This document shows, in pieces, positions 35,171 through 43,432 of a stretch of 64,000 nucleotides of DNA; within the stretch, counting starts at the first letter, position 1, and each line of letters begins with the position of its first letter. The notes beneath the pieces were generated by a model, which ran no database searches, was not told the origin of the DNA, and worked only from the letters and a program-made list of their open reading frames with translations. Made by a program: the position numbers and the translations under genes. The DNA comes from Holdemania massiliensis (lineage in GTDB: Bacteria > Bacillota_I > Bacilli_A > Erysipelotrichales > Erysipelotrichaceae), in assembly GCF_022440805.1 (NCBI RefSeq), contig NZ_JAKNTK010000001.1, positions 2,046,001-2,110,000 of the forward strand. Reading direction: 5' to 3'.

Positions 35171-35338
35171 ACATCGCTCAGTGAGCAAAGTTCAGCACAA
35201 AACAGCGATATCTCTGCAATCCCATCAATGCTATTGAAAAACGTCTCTGTGCTTTCGTCATCAGAAAATCTGAAACAAAAGCAAGAAACGTTTGAATGTC
35301 GGTTTGATTTCAAAAGACAGATCCTGAATCACTCGAGA

Positions 35339-37444
35339 TCAGTTGTATGCCTGCAGGATGCGATCCAATTCTTTCTGGGTAACCGGGATCGCGGAACCAT
35401 GCCGGACATCTTCATTCGGCAAGGTGTATTCCCCTTCCGCAAGCCACTGAAAGTCCGCGGTTTCGCCAAGCTGAGAGAAACGGGCAACATAGAATCGTTG
35501 ATTCGGATAATTGTCAACGTAGAGATAGTACACGCCCGGCTCATGCAGGGACGGCAGCGTAAACGGACCTTCAATATATTTGCGATTGTAGATAAACAGG
35601 TCGTCATAGCGGCGTGTAAAGCCCTGACTTAAATCCTGAGTGCTCGTATAGAAAATTGTCTGTGCGGCTTCGCGTTCATCTTTATAAAGCATCCAATATT
35701 GGCCATGCATGCGCAGAATCGTGCCGTCAATCACTTTGTAGCCCGGATTAAACAGCGCCATCGGATAAGTAAATGTCGCGAAATCCTGAGTCGTTACCGC
35801 AAACATCGAACCGCTCTTGGGATCCTGCGCATCGGAATAATAGATCACATAATCCCCCGTTGCAGGATCATACGTCATTTCTGGAGCCCAGGCCCGGCTT
35901 CCGGTACTGTATAAACCTTTGTCAAACCAGGCCACGCGATGCAGTCCATGATCGCTGAAATTCACCAAATCTTCGCTTTTCCAGACATAAATGGATGGAT
36001 TGTCATAGCCTTCTGTTGCTAGAATAACAAACTTTCCTTCTTTGTCGCGGCCGATAAACGGATCCCGCACACGTCCGGTTCCCAAATTACTGGTTAAAAT
36101 GGATTTCCCCTGATTGAGGTCAGTCCAATGCAGACCGTCCTGACTGTAGGCAAGCTTTCCGGTTTCCTTGCCGAGATCGCCGTTAAAGTAGGACAGGATG
36201 TAGCCGGCATAAGCATCGAGGACAACCGCGTCCATCGTCACAGTATCCTTGAGCTCTCCCTGCATCAGCGTCGCTTCCAGCTGTACAGGAACGCGTTCCT
36301 CTTCCAGGTGGGTCTTGATCAGAACGTTCTTTTCTAAACGCAGATTGCCGCTGATGACCTTCCATTCAATCTGGCTGCCATTTTCTGCAATCGTGGGCAG
36401 TGAGCTTCCAGCGTTCAATAGTGTTCCTAATGTAATCGGCAGCGCTTTGATATCGCGCAGCAGCTTGGTTGCCGGTGTTTCAGCGCGGATTGTAATCAGA
36501 TAATCGCGTTGGAATGAACGATTTTTGACTTTCGTCGTCAAGGTCAGCGTCACTTCCTGATCCCCTTGTTCAACCGTGGGTTTTGTGATCACTCCGGCAT
36601 TGTTCTCCACCTTTAAAAACGTGGGATTGCTGCTCGTCCATTGCGCTTCATACTGACTGTCCACTTCCGGATACAGCGTCAGATTTTCCTGCAGATCTTC
36701 CGCATTGGGGATGGTGATTTCACTGAGCAGAACTTCGGGGTAAAAGCGGTCGAATTCATCTTCAACTTCCGCCGCACTCAACGCTTTTTTACGGATTTGG
36801 AAGTCCTGAAACTGTCCTTCCATACAATCGCCGTAAGCAATCGCATCCTTGCCGACAACCAGCCACGATTTTTCGATTTGATTGATGGAGGCTCCGATCT
36901 GACCGTTCATCGCTGGCTGTCCGTTAAGATAAACGGATGCCTGAGTTCCTTGGAAGACTAGCACGACTTGGTTGTAGCGATGGGTGTTCAGGGTAAATTC
37001 ACTGTTGGAAATCAGCCATTGTTCCTGCCCTTCCGCCTTCATCTGCAACGCCATCCCCTGCAGCGTACCCTCTTCCCGCGCGGTCAGATTGGTCAGCTTC
37101 ATGATCTCCGCCTGATCATTAACGACGGAGATCAAAGGCAGATCTGGGACATTGGTTGCCGGTTTAATCCAGAAACTGATTGTCGCCGTATCGCTGCCGT
37201 TTAAGATCGTGCTTTCCATTGTATGTTCCGCATCATTCGTCAAAAGATAAGCATCCATCTTAATTCCCTCCCGCCATGTCCATTCCGGGGCTTTGGTGGA
37301 ATTGTAATATTCGACTTCCGCCGTATCCACGGCCTGACTGGTGTCGGTAATGTGGGTGGTTTTTGTACTTTTTTGACAGCCGCCGAGCAGGCAAAGGCTC
37401 AGCAGTGAAAGAATCATCTTATTGAGTACTGACAGAGAAATCAT
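35339..37444 (-). CDS. Secreted lipoprotein: LamG-like, Ig-like domains and GH43 arabinanase-type glycosidase
   Basis: 701 residues. Lipobox LLGGC places lipidated C23 at the membrane surface. Order: LamG/concanavalin-like lectin domain (about 60-235), two Ig-like domains (about 240-320 and 325-410), and a five-bladed GH43 propeller (about 415-700). Catalytic trio visible: base D461 (RVRDPFIG), modulator D573 (VIDGTILR) and acid E625 (YIEGPFTLP). GH43 enzymes cut arabinan, xylan side chains or related glycans; substrate not predictable here. The purine-rich ribosome site abuts the ATG at 37444, so the internal ATG at 37417 is an alternative. Stands alone. Confidence 0.87.
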   Translation of the reverse strand: MISLSVLNKMILSLLSLCLLGGCQKSTKTTHITDTSQAVDTAEVEYYNSTKAPEWTWREGIKMDAYLLTNDAEHTMESTILNGSDTATISFWIKPATNVPDLPLISVVNDQAEIMKLTNLTAREEGTLQGMALQMKAEGQEQWLISNSEFTLNTHRYNQVVLVFQGTQASVYLNGQPAMNGQIGASINQIEKSWLVVGKDAIAYGDCMEGQFQDFQIRKKALSAAEVEDEFDRFYPEVLLSEITIPNAEDLQENLTLYPEVDSQYEAQWTSSNPTFLKVENNAGVITKPTVEQGDQEVTLTLTTKVKNRSFQRDYLITIRAETPATKLLRDIKALPITLGTLLNAGSSLPTIAENGSQIEWKVISGNLRLEKNVLIKTHLEEERVPVQLEATLMQGELKDTVTMDAVVLDAYAGYILSYFNGDLGKETGKLAYSQDGLHWTDLNQGKSILTSNLGTGRVRDPFIGRDKEGKFVILATEGYDNPSIYVWKSEDLVNFSDHGLHRVAWFDKGLYSTGSRAWAPEMTYDPATGDYVIYYSDAQDPKSGSMFAVTTQDFATFTYPMALFNPGYKVIDGTILRMHGQYWMLYKDEREAAQTIFYTSTQDLSQGFTRRYDDLFIYNRKYIEGPFTLPSLHEPGVYYLYVDNYPNQRFYVARFSQLGETADFQWLAEGEYTLPNEDVRHGSAIPVTQKELDRILQAYN

Positions 37445-37500
37445 TCCTTTCTTCTATTCTTTCTTCTTAGTATACAAGAAAATAAGCATGAACACCATGC

Positions 37501-38754
37501 TTACTTAAGGGTTTCGGCAACCAGTTTCTTCATTAACTGCTGCTGTTTGGCAATGAGCTGGGTTTCATCGAGGCCGCATAACTGTCTGTTTTTGACTTTC
37601 CAGTTCCCCGCAACCATGACGTGTTCAATCCATTCTGATCGTCCGTCAAAGATCCAGTTCTGCAGGACATCGCTGAAATCGGACGTACTGATTAAAGGCT
37701 GAAAGTCAGGTTCATGAAGCCGCAGGAAGATCAGATCGGCCTGCATTCCAGGTTTCAGCATCCCTATCTGCGGCCAGCCACTGCAGCGGGCGCCCCATTC
37801 AGTTGCCATTTTCCAAACAGTTTGTGCAGGATTTGGGACATGTTGATCACGCAGAAGTAAATATTCCAATTTCATAACATCCATCATCTGCAGTCTTCCC
37901 CAATCGGTGCCAAGTCCGATTTCAATATCGTTGTCGAGCATGATTTTTAACGGACTGACGCCATTCTGCGATTTTAGATTGGAGATGGGACAGTTGATCA
38001 TACGAACATGGTTCTGTGCCGCCAGCTGAATCGCTTCTTCCGAGGCTTTGCAATTATGAATTAAAACGCTATGTTCGTCCAATAATCCCGCCTGAGCATA
38101 AGCATCGACGGTATGCGCATAGCCCTTCGATTGAATTGTTTTTACGGCCAGTTCGGTTTCCATACAATGCGCCTTAAATAAAGCTGCAGGATAATTTCGT
38201 TTCCATGCTTGCGCCTGGGCGCAGGCTTCCACGGACCATCCGCTTTCTTCCGGCAAAGGCAAAGCGGTTCTCAATAAGGGCTGATCGTCTAACTGAGAAG
38301 GATTGTCAGCTTCCAAAGTTAAACGTATCCCGCTCAACTCCCCTGCTTTTTTCTTCGCTTTATAATCCTGTTGGAATAAGCGGCAGTCAAAAACAGTGGT
38401 TATCCCCTGTTTCAGCATGGAACTGTATTCATACAAAGACAGCTGGATGCGTTCTTCCTCAGTACATTGATCCAATGCTCTGATAAAACGTTGCTGGATC
38501 TGGCCCTGGGGTGAATCGTTAAGCCATTGAGCCACTGGCATATCCATAAACAAACCGCGGGTGACTGTACTTGTACCATGAAAATGGGCGTTCACCATTC
38601 CAGGAAGCACCAGTAAATCATGGCAATCCAGCTCATCACCGCCATCATCAAAATCGACAATTTGATCAGAATGCAAAAAGAGATCTTGCTGAATCAGATG
38701 CGATTGTGAGTCAAGCTGCCAGATATTTTTTAATTTCATTGTCATCTTCCTCAT
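37501..38754 (-). CDS. Amidohydrolase (ATZ/TRZ, S-adenosylhomocysteine/guanine deaminase-like)
   Basis: 417-residue metal-dependent hydrolase. Metal ligands HxH at H57 and H59 (VNAHFHG), a histidine in FKAHCMET, one in LIHNC, and the aspartate in GLGTDWG. The layout with an N- and C-terminal beta sandwich (DLLVLPGMVN and GMLKPGMQADLIFL) fits the SAH/MTA/guanine deaminase group. Three in-frame starts (38754, 38745 and 38739) are possible; AAGGA supports 38754 and GAGGA supports 38739. Substrate unknown. Confidence 0.85.
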   Translation of the reverse strand: MRKMTMKLKNIWQLDSQSHLIQQDLFLHSDQIVDFDDGGDELDCHDLLVLPGMVNAHFHGTSTVTRGLFMDMPVAQWLNDSPQGQIQQRFIRALDQCTEEERIQLSLYEYSSMLKQGITTVFDCRLFQQDYKAKKKAGELSGIRLTLEADNPSQLDDQPLLRTALPLPEESGWSVEACAQAQAWKRNYPAALFKAHCMETELAVKTIQSKGYAHTVDAYAQAGLLDEHSVLIHNCKASEEAIQLAAQNHVRMINCPISNLKSQNGVSPLKIMLDNDIEIGLGTDWGRLQMMDVMKLEYLLLRDQHVPNPAQTVWKMATEWGARCSGWPQIGMLKPGMQADLIFLRLHEPDFQPLISTSDFSDVLQNWIFDGRSEWIEHVMVAGNWKVKNRQLCGLDETQLIAKQQQLMKKLVAETLK

Positions 38755-38770
38755 CTATTTCCTTAACCAA

Positions 38771-38779
38771 AGTATATCA
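38771..38779 (-). promoter_or_regulatory. Possible extended -10 promoter of the amidohydrolase gene
   Basis: Minus-strand TGA followed by TATACT (38771-38776), 17 bases before the 38754 ATG, leaving a very short leader; this favours the downstream starts. Confidence 0.4.
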
Positions 38780-38810
38780 TATTCTCCTGATTCTTGGCTT
38801 TGGATTAAAG

Positions 38811-38839
38811 TAAAAGATGAGTCAGCTTCAACTCATCTT
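38811..38839 (-). terminator. Terminator of the abiE operon
   Basis: Minus-strand AAGATGAGT (38831-38839) pairs with ACTCATCTT (38814-38822) over an 8-base loop, followed by TTTA. It lies 56 bases after abiEii. Confidence 0.75.
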
Positions 38840-38894
38840 GATCTATCTGATTCTCTATATAACAGTCTCGTTATTTCACTTTCATATGTGAAAC

Positions 38895-39905
38895 TTAGCT
38901 ACTTCTAATTACTCTATTTAACTCAACTTCATATTCTTTTATTACACTTACGATTTTATCAAAGGATATTTTTTCACCAAATAACATATTCTTCATGCTA
39001 TCGTAATCTTTAGAAAAGATTTCTAATCCATCAGCAGCAGGAATCAGTTCTAGATTACCAGCCATAATATCATCATACTTTGCCCAATTACTTGCATAAA
39101 ATTTCTTTTTAAAATCAATCACCGATTTTAACAGATTTAAGTTCTCAAAACTTTTTTCTTTAATATCGGTCAATAACATTTTATATACATCATAGAAATG
39201 TCTAGAATATCTTGTCGGATAATTCCCATTGACTCTGTTCGCTTCTCGATGAAGTATTGTGATTTTTTCGTAAAATGTTCTTAAAGAGTCAACGGCTACG
39301 ACATCAATGTTTTCGTTAAATACATTAGAATACACTTCTTCAATATATGTTTGTATTCTCCTTTTGCTTGCAGGAATAGGCTCAGCTAAACTCCCAATTT
39401 CTAGCCTAATTACTTGTAATACAGAGCTATCCTGATGGTTTTTAGGATAATCAAAGCAAATTGTCTGTTCATCAGTTTCATCAATATAAAAACGATAATT
39501 TCTGTCTTTTAAAATTTCTTTGAAATCTTCTTGAAGTGTCGGCAAAAATACGCCACGAAGAAAAACTTTCGTGTCATCATTTAACTTGTCATTGAATTTT
39601 AATTGCTTGGTATTACTTCTATCTTCATAAGGCTCTAGACTACCATAGCCCATAACCTTCCAATCCAAAGCCAAATCTATATCTTCTGAAAACCTTTCTA
39701 TCAACTTATATACTTTCGATAGACTTGTACCGCCTTTGAAAATAATAGAGTCTTTATATTTAAAATCTTTAAATAAATACTTTAAAATAATACAAACCCA
39801 TAAATCTTTTTCTACAATTGCATTTGACATATTGAGTTTGTCCGCTGTGTTTTGAATAACTAATTCCAACTCTTCACTTGAAATTTGTAATAGTTTGCTC
39901 GTCAT
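38895..39905 (-). CDS. abiEii: AbiEii nucleotidyltransferase toxin
   Basis: 336-residue DUF1814-type nucleotidyltransferase. Motif I is FKGGTSLSK (57-65), the metal aspartates are D75 and D77 (SEDIDLAL), and RHFYDVYKM supplies the later conserved aspartate. AbiEii toxins arrest growth, probably by modifying tRNA or another nucleotide substrate, and give abortive phage resistance. It overlaps its antitoxin gene by 32 bases. Codons are strongly AT-rich (AAA, ATA and TTA abundant) compared with the GC-balanced neighbours, a sign of acquisition. Confidence 0.9.
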   Translation of the reverse strand: MTSKLLQISSEELELVIQNTADKLNMSNAIVEKDLWVCIILKYLFKDFKYKDSIIFKGGTSLSKVYKLIERFSEDIDLALDWKVMGYGSLEPYEDRSNTKQLKFNDKLNDDTKVFLRGVFLPTLQEDFKEILKDRNYRFYIDETDEQTICFDYPKNHQDSSVLQVIRLEIGSLAEPIPASKRRIQTYIEEVYSNVFNENIDVVAVDSLRTFYEKITILHREANRVNGNYPTRYSRHFYDVYKMLLTDIKEKSFENLNLLKSVIDFKKKFYASNWAKYDDIMAGNLELIPAADGLEIFSKDYDSMKNMLFGEKISFDKIVSVIKEYEVELNRVIRSS

Positions 39906-40500
39906 TTTTCTTTTGTATCCTTTCTAAAACCTCTTGAATCCAAAAAGGTAATTTTAAAGTATCCTTTAACAAATCTTCACTAATATTTTTAGAAAAAATT
40001 GTAAATTTTTGAATATCATTATTGCTAATGTTATCTTTTCCAATCGCTTTAATGGCTTGTATCAGAATAGATAATTCTTTTGAATAAGAGGTGATATTTC
40101 TATTTGTTGTGTGTTTAAAAATAATCTTCTTATTCCTATAAAGATATTCTCTGTACGGTCCATCAGAAATATAAACATATTCGTTAGGCACTTGTGTAGA
40201 AAGGCCGGTGTAATTCAAGGCTGTATCCCCGGTTGGCGATATTGTCCACGAAAATTTATCTGCAATCTTATCGGCAACAGCGTTTGTATCTGGATAAGAA
40301 TATTCATTTAAAATCTCACTAAACTTAGGCTTTGTATATAATCCATCAATAAGTCTAGTAATCTTACCTTCTTCATTTAAACGATATAAAATGGATTTGA
40401 TTGTATTTTTTGTTCCCAATCTGTAAAAATCATGAATCGAATAAATTTTACCTTTATTTTCAGTCATAATGTTTTCTATTTGAGTGGAAATCGAATTCAT
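39874..40500 (-). CDS. abiEi: AbiEi antitoxin (DUF6088 / winged-helix)
   Basis: 208-residue partner of AbiEii. An N-terminal winged helix (IYSIHDFYRLGTKNTIKSIL, then YRLNEEGKITRLIDGLY) precedes the PDTNAVADKIADKFSW and YVYISDGPYREY blocks typical of type IV AbiEi. Such antitoxins repress their own promoter through inverted repeats. Start at 40500 (MNSISTQ) is chosen because AAGGAGG is 8 bases upstream; ATG at 40506 is too close. AT-rich like abiEii. Confidence 0.88.
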   Translation of the reverse strand: MNSISTQIENIMTENKGKIYSIHDFYRLGTKNTIKSILYRLNEEGKITRLIDGLYTKPKFSEILNEYSYPDTNAVADKIADKFSWTISPTGDTALNYTGLSTQVPNEYVYISDGPYREYLYRNKKIIFKHTTNRNITSYSKELSILIQAIKAIGKDNISNNDIQKFTIFSKNISEDLLKDTLKLPFWIQEVLERIQKKNDEQTITNFK

Positions 40501-40514
40501 TTGCATCGCCTCCT

Positions 40515-40553
40515 TGCACCTATAATTATACACTTTTGGGTGCATACAGTCAA
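40515..40553 (-). promoter_or_regulatory. abiE promoter with inverted-repeat operator
   Basis: Minus-strand TTGACT (40548-40553), exactly 17 bases, TATAAT (40525-40530). Inverted arms TGCACC (40515-40520) and GGTGCA (40539-40544) bracket the -10, placed where bound AbiEi would block polymerase. Confidence 0.7.
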
Positions 40554-40575
40554 TTTAAAAGAAATGATTTTCTCT

Positions 40576-40723
40576 TTCAATCACGCTTGTCGAAGGAGCT
40601 GTTCCATCATCTTGGCTGCACCGTCTTCACGATGCGATAAAGCGTGATGACGAGCCATGGCTATGACTTCATCCGTCGCATTAGCAACCGCTACACTGTG
40701 ATAAACAGCCTGAAGCATAGGCA
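40576..40723 (-). pseudogene. Truncated duplicate of the HAD phosphatase 3' end (direct repeat copy 1)
   Basis: 148 bases aligning without gaps to 41072-41219, with 7 mismatches counted by eye. On the minus strand it encodes the last 46 or so residues of the neighbouring HAD protein (PMLQAVYHSVAVANATDE...) with a TGA instead of TAA stop. No start or upstream part is present. A short chimeric open frame runs through the junction at 40723/40724. Confidence 0.85.
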
Positions 40724-40860
40724 TATTTAAATATCTCTTTAGTATGAATACTATTAATAGCTTTTTCAAATTGATCACATAATTGAACTTCGTCTATGAA
40801 CAAGTAATTATTTATTATTTCATCGTAATGTTCCAAATTGAAATCATGCAATATCATCAC
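40724..40860 (-). pseudogene. Decayed AAA-family (AAA_14/DUF4143-type) ATPase fragment
   Basis: About 45 codons on the minus strand read HYDEIINNYLFIDEVQLCDQ then FEKAINSIHTKEIFK. The Walker B-like YLFIDEVQ and following helix are what I know from AAA_14 ATPases paired with DUF4143. Walker A and all downstream parts are missing; stop codons lie immediately upstream and the frame is cut at the HAD repeat junction. Confidence 0.65.
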
Positions 40861-40991
40861 TATTGATCAAAATCAAAAAAATTCATTTTTGGTCAATGGA
40901 ATCGTTCTTAGAGGCAAAATTTTCTTATTTATTTAAACCGTATAGATAATATCTGCATCAAGGTGAAGCACAAACTAAAAATAGAGAATAT

Positions 40992-41035
40992 AAAAAGCAC
41001 CTCACAAGCAATAGTAAGCCGGCAAAGAGGTGCTT
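40992..41035 (-). terminator. Terminator of the HAD phosphatase gene
   Basis: Minus-strand AAGCACCTC (41027-41035) pairs with GAGGTGCTT (40995-41003), followed by TTT. Between 40861 and 40991 I see no gene, only AT-rich sequence. Confidence 0.72.
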
Positions 41036-41071
41036 CGTCCAACCTATCTTGATCAGACAAACGTTTTTTAC

Positions 41072-41219
41072 TTCAATTAAGCTTGTCCAAGAAGCTGTTC
41101 CATCATCTTGGCTGCACCGTCTTCACGATGCGATAAAGCATGATGACGAGCCATGGCTAAGACTTCATCCGTCGCATTGGCAACCGCTACACTGTGATAA
41201 ACAGCCTGAAGCATAGGCA
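41072..41219 (-). repeat. Direct repeat copy 2 (3' end of the intact HAD gene)
   Basis: Near-identical to 40576-40723 (141 of 148 positions by eye), same orientation, 496 bases apart. It includes the stop codon and 5 bases beyond, so similarity ends just outside the gene. Confidence 0.88.
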
Positions 41220-41913
41220 GATCATTGGCGTTATCCCCACAGGCTACGGCTTCTTCCGACTTGCAATTCAGCTGCTGCATCACCCAACGCACAGCATCGC
41301 CCTTGTTTGCTAACGGATGCAGAATCTCTAAATTTGAAGGATGTGAAGATGTTAATGAAATTCCCTTCTCCTGCGATAACAGATCGATCAGAGCCTGCTT
41401 CTTCTCTGGAAAATCCCGGCTTGTAATGAAATGAATTTTGGCAATCTGAGCATCCGGCAAAGTATCCAGGAAATCCTTACCCGATTCCCAAATTCGATTC
41501 TTTAAAATGTTCTCTAAATAAGATCCTTCAATTTTCAGCGCCTTTCGATCATCCAAAATCGCCAGATGACTGTGCAGATGTCCTTCAATCAAACAACTCC
41601 AGTGCGGATTCATTGGTTCTGCCAAGGTCAACAACGCCTTAGTTTTGGAAGCTGGAAGCGTATTGGAAACTAACGTTTCTCCAGTTTGATTATCAACGAT
41701 CAGTCCGCCATTGGCTGTCACAATCCAGCGAATTTTCTTTTGTTGACGCAGCCATTGAGGAATCTCACTCAACGGCCGGGAGCTGCATGGAACAAACTCC
41801 ACACCGCTCTCTAAAATCCGGCTCAGGATTTCTTTTGTTGACTCCGAAAGTTCAAAATGTTCGTTCAACAAAGTGAAGTCTAAATCTGTTGCAATTAAGC
41901 GAATTGAATTCAT
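41077..41913 (-). CDS. Cof-type HAD-IIB family phosphatase
   Basis: 278-residue haloacid dehalogenase phosphatase. Motif I DLDFTLL (D10 nucleophile and D12), motif II SSRPL, a lysine in LANKGDAVRW, and motif IV GDNANDLPML. The C2B cap lies between. These enzymes dephosphorylate sugar phosphates, FMN or nucleotides. Start at 41913 follows AAGGAG with 5-base spacing. Its 3' end is duplicated downstream next to abiE. Confidence 0.9.
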   Translation of the reverse strand: MNSIRLIATDLDFTLLNEHFELSESTKEILSRILESGVEFVPCSSRPLSEIPQWLRQQKKIRWIVTANGGLIVDNQTGETLVSNTLPASKTKALLTLAEPMNPHWSCLIEGHLHSHLAILDDRKALKIEGSYLENILKNRIWESGKDFLDTLPDAQIAKIHFITSRDFPEKKQALIDLLSQEKGISLTSSHPSNLEILHPLANKGDAVRWVMQQLNCKSEEAVACGDNANDLPMLQAVYHSVAVANATDEVLAMARHHALSHREDGAAKMMEQLLGQA

Positions 41914-42029
41914 AAGTTCTCCTTTATATTTTTTCATAAACTGCGCAGTTTTTAAACTAAAAATAATGATATAAGAAAATGCAGACAATAAGCTAAATTA
42001 TCTGCATCAATAAGATAAAAGTTAAAAAC

Positions 42030-43337
42030 CTATTCCCACTCTATTGTCGCGCAAGGTTTCGGTGACAAATCATAACAAACCCGATTCACGTTGGCAACTT
42101 CATTCAGGATACGATCCGTAATCCTGCTCAGCACCGGCCAGTCGATCTGTTCAATCGAAGCCGTCATCGCATCAATCGTATTGACAGCACGAATAATCAC
42201 CGGATATTCAAAACAGCGCGCGTTGTTCTTAACGCCAACGGACTTGAAATCAGGAACAATCGTAAAATACTGCCAGACTTTCTTATCTAAACCCGCTTTG
42301 GCAAACTCCTCACGTAAAATTGCATCCGATTCCCGCACCGCTTCCAGCCGTTCTCTTGTAATCGCGCCTAAGCAGCGAACACCCAATCCTGGTCCTGGAA
42401 ACGGCTGACGGAAGACCATCTCATACGGCAGGCCTAATTCCAGGCCGCAAGCCCGGACTTCATCTTTAAACAGATAGGTCAAAGGCTCAACCAGCTCGAA
42501 GTTCATGTCTTCCGGCAGACCTCCGACGTTATGATGCGATTTGACAACCTTTGCCGTTTTGGTTCCTGATTCCACGATATCCGGATAGATCGTTCCCTGC
42601 GCCAGGAAATCAATGCCTTCCAGCTTCCGCGCTTCTTCTTCAAAAACACGAATAAATTCCGCACCGATAATCTTCCGCTTCTGTTCCGGATCGGCAACGC
42701 CTTCCAGCTTCGTTAAGAACCGCTCGCTGGCATCCACATAGATCAGGTTGGCCTCCATCTGATGACGGAACACATCAATAACGCTCTCCGATTCCCCTTT
42801 GCGCATCAAGCCATGATTGACATGCACGCAGACCAGCTGCTTGCCAATCGCCTTGATCAACAAGGCCGCTACGACCGAAGAATCGACCCCGCCTGACAAG
42901 GCCAACAAAACTTTGCGGTCGCCTACCTGGCGGCGGATCAATTCAATCTGATCGGCGATGAAGTTTTTCATGTTCCAATTCACTTCGGCGTGACATTTTT
43001 CAAACAAGAACGTCTTTACAATTTCCTTCATTTCCGCTTCATCCGCAGGCCATTGCGCGAGGCTGTCCGCACACTTCGCTTTCGCATAATCGATGGCCAA
43101 GACAGGAACTTGCGCCGCATAGACATGATCGCCGACTTCAATCGCCTTTCCGTCTACGATGTTCAGCGGACCGCCGTTTAAAATGATGCCTTTGACGTTA
43201 TCCAGCTTCGCTAATTCTTCCTTGGTGATGTCGTGCGGCTTGATCTCACTGTATACACCTAAATCACGGATCATCCGCGCCAGCACGGTATTTTCATCGC
43301 TGCCTAAATCTAAGATTAAAATCATATCCTGTTTCAT
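42030..43337 (-). CDS. guaA: GMP synthase with truncated, glutaminase-dead GATase domain
   Basis: Converts XMP to GMP. The ATP pyrophosphatase domain is complete: P-loop SGGVDSS (148-154), HVNHGLMRKGE, and the dimerisation end block (RQPFPGPGLGVRCLG ... SPKPCATIEWE). The N-terminal class I glutamine amidotransferase domain is only about 115 residues instead of about 195: the nucleophile elbow GICYG reads LAIDYAKA (D83 where Cys is expected), and the HxE segment is missing. At 435 residues it is about 80 shorter than usual. It should need free ammonia or another ammonia donor. Start follows GAAGGAGG. Confidence 0.93.
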   Translation of the reverse strand: MKQDMILILDLGSDENTVLARMIRDLGVYSEIKPHDITKEELAKLDNVKGIILNGGPLNIVDGKAIEVGDHVYAAQVPVLAIDYAKAKCADSLAQWPADEAEMKEIVKTFLFEKCHAEVNWNMKNFIADQIELIRRQVGDRKVLLALSGGVDSSVVAALLIKAIGKQLVCVHVNHGLMRKGESESVIDVFRHQMEANLIYVDASERFLTKLEGVADPEQKRKIIGAEFIRVFEEEARKLEGIDFLAQGTIYPDIVESGTKTAKVVKSHHNVGGLPEDMNFELVEPLTYLFKDEVRACGLELGLPYEMVFRQPFPGPGLGVRCLGAITRERLEAVRESDAILREEFAKAGLDKKVWQYFTIVPDFKSVGVKNNARCFEYPVIIRAVNTIDAMTASIEQIDWPVLSRITDRILNEVANVNRVCYDLSPKPCATIEWE

Positions 43338-43381
43338 TGCTCTTCCTCCTTCAAATTGTCATGCTCGCTGCTTTCTTTCAG

Positions 43382-43414
43382 AAAAAGACCGGAGTTCGCT
43401 TATCCGATCTTTTT
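43382..43414 (-). terminator. Terminator between guaB and guaA
   Basis: AAAAAGACCGGA (43382-43393) pairs with TCCGATCTTTTT (43403-43414), 12 bp with one wobble. Works on the minus strand after guaB; no clear promoter was found between it and guaA, so partial read-through is possible. Confidence 0.75.
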
Positions 43415-43432
43415 ATAGGGTCAAGGGAAAAT

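Noticed and set aside
40581..40778. 65-codon minus-strand open frame near abiEi
   Set aside because: It crosses the junction between the ATPase fragment and the HAD 3' repeat in mismatched frames; the start has no ribosome site. Treated as two gene remnants.
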